A stretch of 64,000 bases of DNA from Geomonas propionica (GCF_016458235.1 NZ_JAEMHK010000009.1:124001-188000); one strand, 5' to 3'; positions 16,097-26,816 are shown, numbered from the stretch's first letter. The notes: a model not told the origin generated them from the letters alone. Numbers and translations are program-made.

Positions 16097-16939
16097 CTAC
16101 CTTGCCTGTCTCGTCCTGCCGAAGTAGCGGGCTGTGAGGCTCAGGGCGAACATGACGGTGACCAGTACCAGCGCTCCGGCCCAGGCCAGTTTGTGCCAGT
16201 CCTCGTAGGGAGCGATGGCGAAGCTGAAGATCTGCAGGGGGAGCGCCGCCATCGGCTGCATGACGTTCTTGCTCCAGAACTGGTTGCCGAGCGCGGTGAA
16301 GAGCAGCGGCGCCGTCTCCCCTGCGATCCTGGCGACAGCGAGCAGAATGCCGGTCAGCACGCCGGAGAGGGCGCTTCTCAGGGTCACCTTGAGGCTGGTG
16401 CGCCAGAAGGGGACGCCGAGGGCGAGCGACGCCTCCCTGAGCGAGCCGGGAACCATCTTCAACTGCTCCTCGGTGGTGCGTAAGACGATCGGAATCATGA
16501 TCATCGCCAGGGCGATCGAACCCGCCAGGCCCGAGAATCCTTTCATCGGCACAACGAGGAGCGTGTAGGCCACCATGCCGGTGATGATGGAGGGGGTGCC
16601 CGAGAGGACGTCCGCGGCGAACCTGATCAGGGTGGAGATCTTGGAGCCGCCGAATTCCGAGAGGTAGATGGCGCCGAGGATGCCGATGGGAAGCCCGATC
16701 AAGGAAGCTCCCCCGATCATGATCAAAGAGCCGAGCATGCCGTTGGCCATACCACCGCCCGGCTCGCCGGTCGGTGCCGGGATGTGGGTGAAGAAGTCCA
16801 GGGAGAGCGAACTGATCCCCATCTTGACGATGTGGAAGAAGATGAGCCCCAGCGGTATCAAAACGGCCAGCGTGCAGGCGAGCATGACAAAACTCATCAG
16901 GTGGTTCTTCATCTTGCGCAATGTGACGCCCTGCATCAT
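16097..16939 (-). CDS. pstA: Phosphate ABC transporter permease PstA
   Basis: 280 residues with about six membrane segments and the permease EAA loop (REASLALGVPFWRTSLKVTL), followed by GILLAVARIAGETAPLLFTA, typical of PstA. Its start overlaps the pstC stop by four bases (ATGA), so the two permease subunits are translationally coupled. It forms the inner-membrane channel with PstC. Confidence 0.95.
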   Translation of the reverse strand: MMQGVTLRKMKNHLMSFVMLACTLAVLIPLGLIFFHIVKMGISSLSLDFFTHIPAPTGEPGGGMANGMLGSLIMIGGASLIGLPIGILGAIYLSEFGGSKISTLIRFAADVLSGTPSIITGMVAYTLLVVPMKGFSGLAGSIALAMIMIPIVLRTTEEQLKMVPGSLREASLALGVPFWRTSLKVTLRSALSGVLTGILLAVARIAGETAPLLFTALGNQFWSKNVMQPMAALPLQIFSFAIAPYEDWHKLAWAGALVLVTVMFALSLTARYFGRTRQAR

Positions 16940-17898
16940 GCCGCACCTCCCTTGGCGCTTCTCGACACGCTCCAGATCAACAGCCTCGCCAGGGCGTTGA
17001 CGACCAGAGTAACCAACATGAGGATCAGGCCGATCTCCATGAGCGCGGAGGCATGCAGCTTCGAGGTCGTCTCCGCGAATTCGTTGGCGATGACGCTCGG
17101 CATGGTGTACGCGGGGGAGAGCAGGGAAAGCGATATGTTGGGGGCGTTGCCGATCACCATGGTAACGGCCATGGTCTCACCGATGGCGCGCCCGAGTCCC
17201 AGGATGGCAGCGCCTAGGATGCCGGACTTTCCGTAGGGAAGGATGGCGATCTTGATGGTCTCCCAGCGGGTGGCCCCGAGGGCGATGGCCGCTTCCTTCT
17301 GGCTTTGCGGCACCGCCAGGAGCACCTCGCGCGTGATGGAGGTGATGATCGGCACCACCATGATCATGAGGATGAAGATGGCCGCCAGCATGCTGACGCC
17401 GTAGGGCGCTCCCTGGAAGAGCGGGATGAAACCGAAGTGCTCGATCAGGAAGGGCTGCACCGTGGATTGGAGCCAGGGCGCCATGACCAGTACTCCCCAC
17501 AGGCCGTAGATGACCGAAGGGATGGCGGCCAGCAGCTCGACGAGCGGCGCCACGATGGCGCCTATCTTGCCGGGAGCTACCTCCGTTATGAAGAGGGCCG
17601 CGCCGATGCTGAGCGGGGTCGCCAGTAAAAGAGCGAGCACCGACGAGACAACCGACCCGTACAGGTAGGGGAGGGCGCCAAAGATTCCCTGCACGGCGTC
17701 CCATTCCCTGGACGTCACGAACTTCCACCCGAACGCCTTGATCGCGGGCATGCTCTCGCCGGTCATCTCATAGATCATGAGTGCCAGTATCGCCAGGATG
17801 CTGAGGGCGAATAAGGTGGTGAGACAACGAAAGACGTAATCTCCATTTACCTTCTTTGCGCTTTGAGCCGGGCGTGTATGTGTCGTCACTGGTGCCAC
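16936..17898 (-). CDS. pstC: Phosphate ABC transporter permease PstC
   Basis: About 320 residues with six or more membrane segments. Family signatures include AAIPSVIYGLWGVLVMAPW, the EAA loop KEAAIALGATRWETIKIAIL and GLGRAIGETMAVTMVIGNAP. GTG 17898 with GGAGACAAAC before it is chosen; an upstream TTG at 17949 also has a GGAGG site at good spacing and would add 17 polar residues. It is the first gene of pstCAB-phoU and is divergent from pstS1. Confidence 0.9.
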   Translation of the reverse strand: MAPVTTHTRPAQSAKKVNGDYVFRCLTTLFALSILAILALMIYEMTGESMPAIKAFGWKFVTSREWDAVQGIFGALPYLYGSVVSSVLALLLATPLSIGAALFITEVAPGKIGAIVAPLVELLAAIPSVIYGLWGVLVMAPWLQSTVQPFLIEHFGFIPLFQGAPYGVSMLAAIFILMIMVVPIITSITREVLLAVPQSQKEAAIALGATRWETIKIAILPYGKSGILGAAILGLGRAIGETMAVTMVIGNAPNISLSLLSPAYTMPSVIANEFAETTSKLHASALMEIGLILMLVTLVVNALARLLIWSVSRSAKGGAA

Positions 17899-18031
17899 GT
17901 TTGTCTCCGTTTCATTGCTGCAGTAGGAACTGCGTGCGTCTATCTCCAAGCACCGCCTCCGTCATTGAACCGTCTGCGCCGAGGATCTTTTCTCTGTTTC
18001 CCCCTGCGTCGTGGCTAGGATGCCGGAGCAA

Positions 18032-18049
18032 TGTTACAGCGTTGTTACA
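18032..18049 (-). promoter_or_regulatory. Probable PHO box between pstC and pstS1
   Basis: TGTTACA is repeated at 18032 and 18043, eleven bases apart, the spacing of PhoB half-sites. It lies about 130 bases upstream of the pstC start and may serve pstCAB-phoU. Confidence 0.5.
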
Positions 18050-18244
18050 GATACGCTAAAAGTTCATGAATCCTTGCACGGGCTACAGACAGTGCAGCGA
18101 CGGGTGACGAAACGCCTTGAGCCAGGCGAAATTGGGAGGAAGATCTTTTTGTGCCGGTGCGCCGGGGCGCCAGTCGCGCTTCCAGCCAGCCGCGTACGGG
18201 GGCGGGATGGGGCGGAGGGTAATATTTACAAATTCTTGCTCTGA

Positions 18245-18278
18245 CTGTAACGAAACTGCGACATTTCTGGCTTATAGT
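18245..18278 (+). promoter_or_regulatory. PHO-box promoter of pstS1
   Basis: CTGTAAC-GAAA-CTGCGAC forms an 11-base direct repeat at 18245-18262. Exactly ten bases later comes TATAGT (18273-18278) as the -10 element. No -35 is needed when PhoB activates. Confidence 0.65.
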
Positions 18279-18307
18279 CCCCACAAACCCAGAAAGGAGA
18301 CTACAAA

Positions 18308-19336
18308 ATGATCAAGAGCATGAAGAAAGTATTGACCACCCTGGCCCTGATGGTCGCCGTGGGCACCGCAGCTCAGGCATCCGCAGAGACCCTCATCAAC
18401 GGCGCTGGCGCCACCTTCCCGTACCCCCTGTACTCCAAGTGGTTCACCGAGTACGCCAAGGTGGACAAGGGCGTGAAGTTCAACTACCAGTCCATCGGTA
18501 GCGGCGGCGGCATCAAGCAGATCACGGCACAAACCGTCGACTTCGGTGCGAGCGACAAGTTCCTCTCCGATGACGAGTTGAAGGGCGCTCCCGGCAAGCT
18601 GATCCACATCCCCACCGTCATGGGCGCCGTCGTGGTGACCTACAACGTGCCGGGCGTCGGCACCGGCATCAAGCTCAACTCCGAGGACCTGGCCAACATC
18701 TACCTCGGCAAGATCACCATGTGGAACGACCCGAGGATCGCCGATGACAATAAAGGCGTGCATCTCCCGGCGAAGCCGATCATCGTCGTGCACCGCTCCG
18801 ACGGGTCCGGCACCACCAGCATCTTCACCGATTACCTGACCGGGGTAAACCGTGACTGGGCCCAAAAGGTGGGCAAGGGTGCTTCCGTCAAGTGGCCGGT
18901 TGGCCTCGGCGGCAAGGGCAACGAAGGGGTAGCGGGCCAGATCAAGACCACCCCGTACTCCATCGGCTACGTCGAACTCGCCTACGCTTTCGAGAATAAG
19001 CTTCCCTACGCTTCGCTGAAGAACCAAGCCGGCGTGTTCGTAGAGCCCTCCATCAAGTCCACCAGCGCCGCTGCCGCTGCGGCCGTGAAACACATGCCCG
19101 CCGATTACCGCATCTCCCTGGTGAACCAGCCGGGCAAGGATGCGTACCCGGTGGTCGGTTTCACCTGGCTGCTGGTGTACGAGCAGCAGAAGGATGCCGC
19201 TAAAGGGAAGCACCTGGTCGAGTTCCTGAACTGGGCCATGACCAAAGGGCAGAAGATGGCCGCTCCGATGCTCTACGCGCCGCTGCCGGAGAGCGTGGTG
19301 AAGATGGTGCAGAAGACCGTCAAGACCATCAAGTAG
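18308..19336 (+). CDS. pstS: Phosphate ABC transporter substrate-binding protein PstS, copy 1
   Basis: 342 residues with a signal peptide ending QASA-ETLI. Landmarks match pstS2: INGAGATFPYPLYSKW, IGSGGGIKQITAQTVDFGAS, IVVHRSDGSGTTSIFTDYL and LVNQPGKDAYPVVGFTWLLV. It is divergent from pstCAB, with its own PHO-box promoter and terminator, and is probably the main phosphate scavenger because a single PhoB promoter drives it alone. AAGGAGACTACAAA precedes the ATG. Confidence 0.95.
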   Translation: MIKSMKKVLTTLALMVAVGTAAQASAETLINGAGATFPYPLYSKWFTEYAKVDKGVKFNYQSIGSGGGIKQITAQTVDFGASDKFLSDDELKGAPGKLIHIPTVMGAVVVTYNVPGVGTGIKLNSEDLANIYLGKITMWNDPRIADDNKGVHLPAKPIIVVHRSDGSGTTSIFTDYLTGVNRDWAQKVGKGASVKWPVGLGGKGNEGVAGQIKTTPYSIGYVELAYAFENKLPYASLKNQAGVFVEPSIKSTSAAAAAAVKHMPADYRISLVNQPGKDAYPVVGFTWLLVYEQQKDAAKGKHLVEFLNWAMTKGQKMAAPMLYAPLPESVVKMVQKTVKTIK

Positions 19337-19360
19337 CTTTTCCGCTTCAAGCGAAAACGA

Positions 19361-19401
19361 CCCCAGGCTGCCGGCGCATACCGGTGACCTGGGGTTTTTT
19401 T
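19361..19401 (+). terminator. Terminator after pstS1
   Basis: CCCCAGG at 19361-19367 pairs with CCTGGGG at 19388-19394; inner bases also pair, and seven T follow. Confidence 0.85.
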
Positions 19402-19539
19402 GTGTCCTGCTGCTGCCGTTTTGCCAACGGAGAGAGGCTGTCTTACACTGGGGGCTTGCCGTGAACGTCCCACGTTCCGCTCGATGCTTTGAAGGGAGGC
19501 ATAGGGCCCTGATTGGGCTTTTATGTGGGGAACGGTGAA

Positions 19540-19676
19540 GGGGATGGAAGGGATGGAAGGGATGGATGAAGGGATGGATGAAGGGATGAAGGGATGAAGG
19601 GATGAAGGGATGAAGGGATGAAGGGATGGAGGGATGGAGGGATGGAGGGATGGAGGGATGGAGGGATGGAGGGGAT
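19540..19676. repeat. Purine-rich minisatellite of 8-9 bp units
   Basis: About 137 bases of near-perfect tandem units of GGGATGAA and GGGATGGA with occasional 9- and 12-base variants. All frames stay open on the minus strand, giving artefactual proline/serine/histidine-rich reading frames. It sits between the convergent pstS1 gene and the partner-switching operon. Unit number is likely variable. Confidence 0.85.
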
Positions 19677-19760
19677 GATAAGCATTGTGGTGTCGCTGGC
19701 ACTTGCGCTGCACCCCTTGTTGATCGGCTGCCTCAAGGGGCGCAGCGTAAGGCGCCAGTT

Positions 19761-19907
19761 CTACCAGTCGTTGAGCAGGGCCGCCAGTTGTTCGCCGTAA
19801 ATCTCGATATTGAGCTGGTGGTAGGAATCCCGTATCTCCTGTAGTTGTCCCAGCGACCGATCGAAGCGGCCGAACGGTCCGCCGAAAAGCAGGTCGAGCA
19901 ACTTCAT
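19761..19907 (-). CDS. Small 48-residue protein coupled to the STAS gene
   Basis: Starts MKLLDLLFGGPFGRFDRSLG and ends in a tail that includes HQLNIEIYGEQLAALLNDW. Its ATG overlaps the STAS gene stop (ATGA), so it would be translated by coupling as the last gene of the operon. It is amphipathic and acidic with no signal peptide, and no family is recognised. The coding-like composition and the exact overlap, repeating the arrangement at the next junction upstream, are the reasons for calling it. Confidence 0.5.
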   Translation of the reverse strand: MKLLDLLFGGPFGRFDRSLGQLQEIRDSYHQLNIEIYGEQLAALLNDW

Positions 19908-20227
19908 GCCGCCGCCTCCTTTTTTCGCTCGACCGGCGTCGCCAGGAGGAAAACCCCTGTCATCTTGAAGAGCATGGCGTGCATCTGGCTCAACCCCTCA
20001 AGCCTGATCTCCGCCTTGCTCCTGATTTCCTTGAAGCAACGCAGCAAGAGCGCCACTCCCATCGAGTTAATCCTTCCCGCGTTGGTGAAGTCGAAACGGA
20101 CCACCGGGTGCTTCACCCTCGCGGGGATCGCCATGAGCAGCGCCTCCGAGTGAGCGTCGATGGTGCCTTCCAGTGCAAAAAAATCGCACGCTGCAGAGTT
20201 GTCGTTTGAAGTGGGTATTGTGATCAT
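19904..20227 (-). CDS. STAS-domain anti-sigma-factor antagonist-like protein
   Basis: 107 residues with the SpoIIAA/RsbV fold: FFALEGTIDAHSEALLMAI, then VVRFDFTNAGRINSMGVALL, where the phosphorylatable Ser of the family sits in the N-S-M-G turn. In partner switching, such a protein is phosphorylated by a kinase-like ATPase and dephosphorylated by a PP2C/SpoIIE phosphatase; both are the two upstream genes here. Start at 20227 overlaps the upstream stop by four bases. The longer open frame upstream lies inside the ATPase gene and is rejected. Confidence 0.75.
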   Translation of the reverse strand: MITIPTSNDNSAACDFFALEGTIDAHSEALLMAIPARVKHPVVRFDFTNAGRINSMGVALLLRCFKEIRSKAEIRLEGLSQMHAMLFKMTGVFLLATPVERKKEAAA

Positions 20228-21177
20228 GCTGCTATCTCCTCTTTGATGATGTGAAAGCCGCGCGGCGCAGTCGGGTCGAGCGTGGATGCGAGGTGCAGTC
20301 GACCACCGACTGCCGTGCGCCTGCCCGGCTGTACGCTGACATGGAACTGGTCCAGAAACCGCCAGATGATGAAGAGCCCGCGCCCCCCGCACTCGTCCGC
20401 GTTCTGGAAGCCGTCGGCATTGAGGGCGAGGTATTCGAGCACCTGGTCGGGCTCCAAGCTGCCCCAGTTGTCGGTGAGGTCGAGGGCCAGCACCTCGCCG
20501 TCGAAACCGAAGCTGAAGACAATGATTTCCTGCGGCAGCATCTCGCGCTTTGCTCCCTTGGTGAACATGGGGGTGCCGCGGTCGGCACGGGGGGCGCCGT
20601 ACATTGCGTTTTCGAGGAGTTCATCGGCCAGCAGGGAGGCTTTTTGCCTCAACAGTTCCATCTCCTCGCCCTGACCCTCCAGCACCCGCTCCAGCTTGGC
20701 GATCACCCGTTCCTTGTCGTCGCTGCAGCTAAGCTCGAAGCTGTGCACGGTCGTTCCGGCCTTGAGGCAGGACGTGGTGTCCCAGGGACGCCGCCGGGCT
20801 AGCCTGTTCAGCACCTCGGGCAGACGTTCGTCTCCCGGTTGCTCTGCCGTAGAACTGATGGTGAGGTGCCTGATGCGATCTGCCAGCAGGGGCCTGAGCG
20901 GCGGCGCACAGCCGTCGCGCGAGATGACTAGGAATTCAGCTCCAGGGCACAGCGCGCGCAGCCGCACCACCAGTTCGGGGTACACCGCCGGATAAAGTTT
21001 TGCAGAAATCACGATGACGCCCGGTTCGGAGTCCGTACCGGACTGCAGGAGGGCGTCGAGCGTGGATGCGAGGTTTCCGTCGACGGTAAGGCAAACAAGC
21101 TCAGCCACCTCCGACATGGTTGCTTCCCAGTCGGCTCGGTCGGTTTCATCCAGGAATAGGGCGGCAATCTTCTTCAC
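20224..21177 (-). CDS. RsbW-like serine kinase/ATPase with an N-terminal receiver-like domain
   Basis: 317 residues. The N-terminal 120 residues look like a degenerate receiver fold (KKIAALFLDETDRADWE, VIVISAKLYPAV, FLVISRDGCAP). The C-terminal half is a GHKL ATPase: N-box LLADELLENAMYGAP, G1 ALDLTDNWGSL and G2 ECGGRGLFIIWRF. This arrangement suggests a response-regulated anti-sigma kinase acting on the STAS protein downstream. No DNA-binding domain or HisKA is present. It is coupled to the STAS gene by an ATGA overlap. Confidence 0.75.
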   Translation of the reverse strand: MKKIAALFLDETDRADWEATMSEVAELVCLTVDGNLASTLDALLQSGTDSEPGVIVISAKLYPAVYPELVVRLRALCPGAEFLVISRDGCAPPLRPLLADRIRHLTISSTAEQPGDERLPEVLNRLARRRPWDTTSCLKAGTTVHSFELSCSDDKERVIAKLERVLEGQGEEMELLRQKASLLADELLENAMYGAPRADRGTPMFTKGAKREMLPQEIIVFSFGFDGEVLALDLTDNWGSLEPDQVLEYLALNADGFQNADECGGRGLFIIWRFLDQFHVSVQPGRRTAVGGRLHLASTLDPTAPRGFHIIKEEIAA

Positions 21178-21203
21178 GGTCTTCTGTCTCCTTGTGTTGT
21201 GAG

Positions 21204-22397
21204 CTAGGCGCCATGGCAGGCGATCAAGGTCGTTACGTCGTCTTCCAGCGTTCTTTGGCCCGTGAAGGCGAAGATGCTCTCCAAGAGCCGCTTATGGAGT
21301 AGGTGTGGGGGGAGGCATCGCTCCTTCATCAGCAGCTCCTGCAGCCGCAGGTAGCCGAATTCCTCTCCCGAGGCATCGGCGCTTTCGACCACGCCGTCGG
21401 TGTAGAGGAAGAGGCAGTCGCCGGGGGCGAAGGTCGTCGTCGTCTCCGGGTACTGTGCGTCGCGCTCGAACCCCAGCGGAAACCCGGAAACCGTTTCGAG
21501 CATCTGCGGGGCGTCACCGGAGGCGCGGATGAGGAAGGGGAAGTTGTGTCCAGCGTTAGCGACGGAGATAGTACCCGCGGACAGGTCGAGTGTGGCAATC
21601 AGACAGGTCATGAGGAGGGTCTGTCGCGCCGTGGCCAGGATGGCGTTGTTCATCCCGGTCAGCAGCCCGGAGGGGGTGGTGATTCCAAGGGAAACCAGGG
21701 TATGGAGGCTTGCTTTTGCCGCGGTGGTCACCATGCCGGACTGGACACCGTGGCCGCTCACGTCCGCGATCACCAGGCCGAGACGATTTTCACCGGCCTG
21801 AAAATAGTCGAAGAAGTCGCCGCCAATTTCGGAGCTGGTGGTGACGCCAGCGCCCAGGGTGAGCGGCCCAAAGCGGAATTGCGTCGGGGGGAGGAGGTCC
21901 TGCTGTATCTTCGCCCCGCGCGCTACTTCCTCCCTGATCCTCGAGCTTAAACGGCCTAGGGCATCCAGAAGTTCCTTTTGTTGCTCGGCGACGGCCATCA
22001 TCAGGTCGGCGACGGCTACCACGCCGAGGCAGTTGCCGTCAGCAACGAGGGGGAACGAATCCGTCTGCAGGGTTGGATCGACCGCGAGCAGTTGCACTGC
22101 CGCTTCGTTTACCTCGAGGTCCGGCGGTAACACCACGCCTTTCCCCTTGAGGTCTGCCAACAGGCAGTCAGCGGGTTTTTTGGAATACAGCTCCATGGCA
22201 AAGGGACGGCTGAGCAGGTTCAGCAGTTCGCGTCGGCTCACCGACCCTTTGTAGCGTCCGTCCTCGGTGACCGCGATGAGCGGCAGCTCCGGGTCATCCT
22301 GGAACCGGCGCAGGACGTGCTGTACGTTGAGGGCGCTCCCCACGCTCACAGCGCTCCTGCTTATGTCTTCGAGCCTCACCAATTCTTCCTGGCACAT
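21204..22397 (-). CDS. CBS-domain SpoIIE/PP2C phosphatase
   Basis: About 397 residues. The N-terminal half contains two CBS-like repeats (VQHVLRRFQDDPELPLIAV and a second one ending FPLVADGNCLGVVAVADLM). A linker helix ending RGAKIQQDLLPP leads into the PP2C-like SpoIIE domain with the metal-binding aspartates in GGDFFDYF, VIADVSGHGVQSGM, FLYTDGVVES and EDDVTTLI. It should dephosphorylate the STAS protein, with CBS sensing of a nucleotide. ATG 22397 is chosen because AAGGAAGGTTCAC precedes it. First gene of the module. Confidence 0.85.
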   Translation of the reverse strand: MCQEELVRLEDISRSAVSVGSALNVQHVLRRFQDDPELPLIAVTEDGRYKGSVSRRELLNLLSRPFAMELYSKKPADCLLADLKGKGVVLPPDLEVNEAAVQLLAVDPTLQTDSFPLVADGNCLGVVAVADLMMAVAEQQKELLDALGRLSSRIREEVARGAKIQQDLLPPTQFRFGPLTLGAGVTTSSEIGGDFFDYFQAGENRLGLVIADVSGHGVQSGMVTTAAKASLHTLVSLGITTPSGLLTGMNNAILATARQTLLMTCLIATLDLSAGTISVANAGHNFPFLIRASGDAPQMLETVSGFPLGFERDAQYPETTTTFAPGDCLFLYTDGVVESADASGEEFGYLRLQELLMKERCLPPHLLHKRLLESIFAFTGQRTLEDDVTTLIACHGA

Positions 22398-22576
22398 GTG
22401 AACCTTCCTTTCGACGCCGCATAGACGTCGTTTCCCCCTTCCACTTGATCTGCTTCGATCAATGACACCTGTGTACCGCAGTAACATGGAGACCGTGTGA
22501 ACAAAGGGTGAAACCTCGGTTACCTTTACTGGCAGAGAAATGGGGCTTCTCACTGGGGAGGAGAGCTTTGCGCAGG

Positions 22577-23959
22577 TCAGGCTTGTGCCGTGGTCGGCGC
22601 CAGTGCCGCGCTGTCGGACGTTTCGGCCCGGTTGAGCGTGACAAAGAAGGTGGAGCCTTGCCCGGAACTTTGCACCGATACCGTCCCCCCTTGCAGCTGG
22701 ACTATGTGCTTCACGATGGACAACCCCAGGCCGGTCCCCCCCGCCTCGCGACTGCGCGCCGAGTCGACCCGGTAGAAGCGCTCGAAGATGCGCGGGAGGT
22801 CCTTCGATGGGATGCCGATGCCGGTATCCTGAACGGCGATGGTGACGTTGCCTCCTTCGCAGGTGGAGCGGAGCGTCACCGAACCGCCGGTAGGGGTGTA
22901 TTTGATCGCGTTATCGAGCAGGTTCACGATGACCTGTTCCAGTCGTCCCGGATCCGCCATGACGCACGGCGCGCCCTCAAGTCCGGTGAGGTCGACCCTG
23001 ATGCCGCGTTCCCGTATCTTCTGTTCCAGTAGGGCCACCACGTGCTGGGCTGTGTCGTGGACCTGCACGCTCGTGGCGTCGAGGGGGACTGCCCCGGATT
23101 CCAGCTGGGATAGGGTGAGCAGGTCGCTGACCAGGGAGGCGAGCCGGTCCGCATGCGAGTGCACGATGCTGACGAACTTGTTCGCCTGTATCGGGTGTTC
23201 CAGTGCGCCGCGAAGCAGGGTCTCGGCATACCCTTTAATAATGGTGATGGGGGTGCGGAGTTCGTGGGAGACGTTGGCGACGAAATCTCGCCGCATCTTC
23301 TCCATGTGCCGGATATCGGAGATGTCGTGGAACACCGCCACAACGCCGGTCAGCATCGTGCACTCCACGAGCGGCACCCAGTGCACCAGAAGGGTGGTCT
23401 CTTTCGGCGAGTGCAACTGCAGCTCCTCGACACGCTCCCGGCGCGAAGTGAGGATGTCGCGGAAGGATTCATGCAGTGCGGGGTGGCGCGAGATATCGAT
23501 GAGCATTCGCCCCTCAACGTCGCAATGCAGCCCAAACAGCTCCTTGAATGCCGGGTTGACGAGAGTGATGCTTCCCTGCGGATCGGCCACCATGATCCCT
23601 TCGCCCATGCCGCGCAGGATCGTGTCCAGCCGGTTTTTTTCCGCCTGCAAGCGGTCCAATTGAGCCTCCGACTTCGCCGCCATCTCATGGATCACCCTCG
23701 CGAGCTCGCTAACCCGGGGATCGGTCGCCGCGTGAGGTCGCGTGCTGATCTCACCCTTGCCGATCCTGGACGCCATGACCGCCATGGCGCGCAAGGGGGT
23801 CATGCTGACTTCCGAAACCAGGTAGGTGGAGCAGAGCACGATAGAGACAGTCATAAGCAGCGCCCAGCCCGGTCCGAACAGGCGCAGGTTGTGGCCGTAG
23901 ATCACGGCGGCAAACGCCAATAAGACGAAGGATTGTATTAGGATGACTTTGAACCTCAT
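22577..23959 (-). CDS. phoR: Phosphate-regulon sensor kinase PhoR
   Basis: 460 residues. Two N-terminal membrane helices (about 5-20 and 30-50) with almost no periplasmic loop, a linker, a PAS domain (about 110-215), HisKA with phospho-acceptor His232 in VSHELRTPITIIKGY, and a HATPase with N-box NLLDNAIKYTP and G boxes DTGIGI and GGTGLGLSI. The short periplasmic part is typical of PhoR, which senses through Pst-PhoU rather than directly. Its ATG overlaps the phoB stop by four bases. Confidence 0.9.
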   Translation of the reverse strand: MRFKVILIQSFVLLAFAAVIYGHNLRLFGPGWALLMTVSIVLCSTYLVSEVSMTPLRAMAVMASRIGKGEISTRPHAATDPRVSELARVIHEMAAKSEAQLDRLQAEKNRLDTILRGMGEGIMVADPQGSITLVNPAFKELFGLHCDVEGRMLIDISRHPALHESFRDILTSRRERVEELQLHSPKETTLLVHWVPLVECTMLTGVVAVFHDISDIRHMEKMRRDFVANVSHELRTPITIIKGYAETLLRGALEHPIQANKFVSIVHSHADRLASLVSDLLTLSQLESGAVPLDATSVQVHDTAQHVVALLEQKIRERGIRVDLTGLEGAPCVMADPGRLEQVIVNLLDNAIKYTPTGGSVTLRSTCEGGNVTIAVQDTGIGIPSKDLPRIFERFYRVDSARSREAGGTGLGLSIVKHIVQLQGGTVSVQSSGQGSTFFVTLNRAETSDSAALAPTTAQA

Positions 23960-24639
23960 TGCAGCTCCAGTTTGTAACCGAAGCCCCGCACGGTTTTGAT
24001 CATGTCTCCCTCCGTGCCCATCTTGTTACGCAGACGGGTGATGTGGGTATCGACGGTGCGGGTGGTGTCTTCGACGAAGTTGTAGCCCCATACATCGCGC
24101 AGCAGCACCTCCCTGCTTTGGACCCTCCCAAAGCGCATCACCAGGGTGTACAAAAGCTTGAATTCGGTGGTGGTGAAATTGAGCTCATTACCGTTCACCG
24201 TCACCAGGTGACGGCTGGTGTCGATCCTGATGCCGCCCATAGTGATGATGTTGCTTTCCACCGGCTCGGGCGCATTCCGGCGCAGCACCGCCTTGATGCG
24301 GAGCATTAACTCTCGCGTGGAAAACGGTTTGACCACGTAATCGTCGGCACCGACCTCGAAGCCGACGACTTTGTCTATTTCCTCTCCCTTTGCCGTCAGC
24401 ATGATCACCGGGATATGCGCGGTTTGTTCCGATTTCTTCACCGTCTTGCACACGTCGGTACCAAACATCCCGGGCAGCATCAGGTCCAAGAGGATCAGAT
24501 CCGGCAGCACCCGCTGTACGGTATCAAGCCCCTCGGCGCCGTCGTAAGCTGTCAGCGTCTTATATCCTTCTCGTTCGAGATTGAAAGCTAGCAGTTCCGC
24601 GAGGTCCCGCTCATCTTCTATGATCAGAATCGTTTGCAT
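23956..24639 (-). CDS. phoB: Phosphate-regulon response regulator PhoB
   Basis: 227 residues: receiver with VIxEDE-type acidic pocket (IIEDERD), Asp52 in LILLDLMLPG, Lys in DDYVVKPFS, and a PhoB-type winged helix (TVDTHITRLRNKMG, VRGFGYKLEL). It is paired with phoR by overlap and should activate the PHO-box promoters of both pstS genes. The frame has an extra TTG-led pentapeptide upstream; ATG 24639 matches the conserved start shared with the second PhoB copy. Upstream, CTTTGAC-GGAA-CCGTAAC near 24720-24737 (minus strand) resembles a PHO box and hints at autoregulation. Confidence 0.92.
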   Translation of the reverse strand: MQTILIIEDERDLAELLAFNLEREGYKTLTAYDGAEGLDTVQRVLPDLILLDLMLPGMFGTDVCKTVKKSEQTAHIPVIMLTAKGEEIDKVVGFEVGADDYVVKPFSTRELMLRIKAVLRRNAPEPVESNIITMGGIRIDTSRHLVTVNGNELNFTTTEFKLLYTLVMRFGRVQSREVLLRDVWGYNFVEDTTRTVDTHITRLRNKMGTEGDMIKTVRGFGYKLELQ

Positions 24640-24853
24640 GTCATCCCCTATCAATAGCGCCGACTGAAATCGAGGCTCATATAGTTCTTACCTTTTCTTT
24701 GTTTAGAAAAGGTTACGGTTCCGTCAAAGTGCCGTGAATAGTTGCTTTGGGGGGCTCGGGGGAAAGGTTTGCTGCGGTGAGCTTTAACCGGGGCTGACCA
24801 CGATGAGGCACTAGAGCTATGGAAAGGCTCGCCGGCCTGCGAGGGTGGCTACC

Positions 24854-26593
<1,740 letters not shown>

Positions 26594-26782
26594 GTCGACG
26601 CGGTATGATCTTCCTCGATGCCGCCAGCATAGACGAGGTTTCTTGTGGTTCTGTTACAGGCCGGTCAATTTTTTGATGCACCGGCGCCGCCTCCCTGTTG
26701 AACGGCAACTGGGTTGAACTGCAGCGCCTGGCGCACCAGTTCAAGTCGTAGAAGGCGGCTAGTCCGCATCTCTCGCTCAAAG

Positions 26783-26816
26783 AAAAGACCCCGCTTCCGA
26801 GAGAGAAAGCGGGGTC
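26783..26816 (-). terminator. Terminator of the Ig-repeat protein gene
   Basis: Reading the minus strand, GACCCCGCTT pairs with AAGCGGGGTC and is followed by TTTTCTTT. Confidence 0.8.

Noticed and set aside
19540-19676. CRISPR array
   Set aside because: The repeats are 8-9 bp, contiguous and without unique spacers.
18272-19702. Minus-strand frame with proline/serine/histidine repeats
   Set aside because: It is antisense to pstS1, and its repetitive part is only the translated minisatellite.
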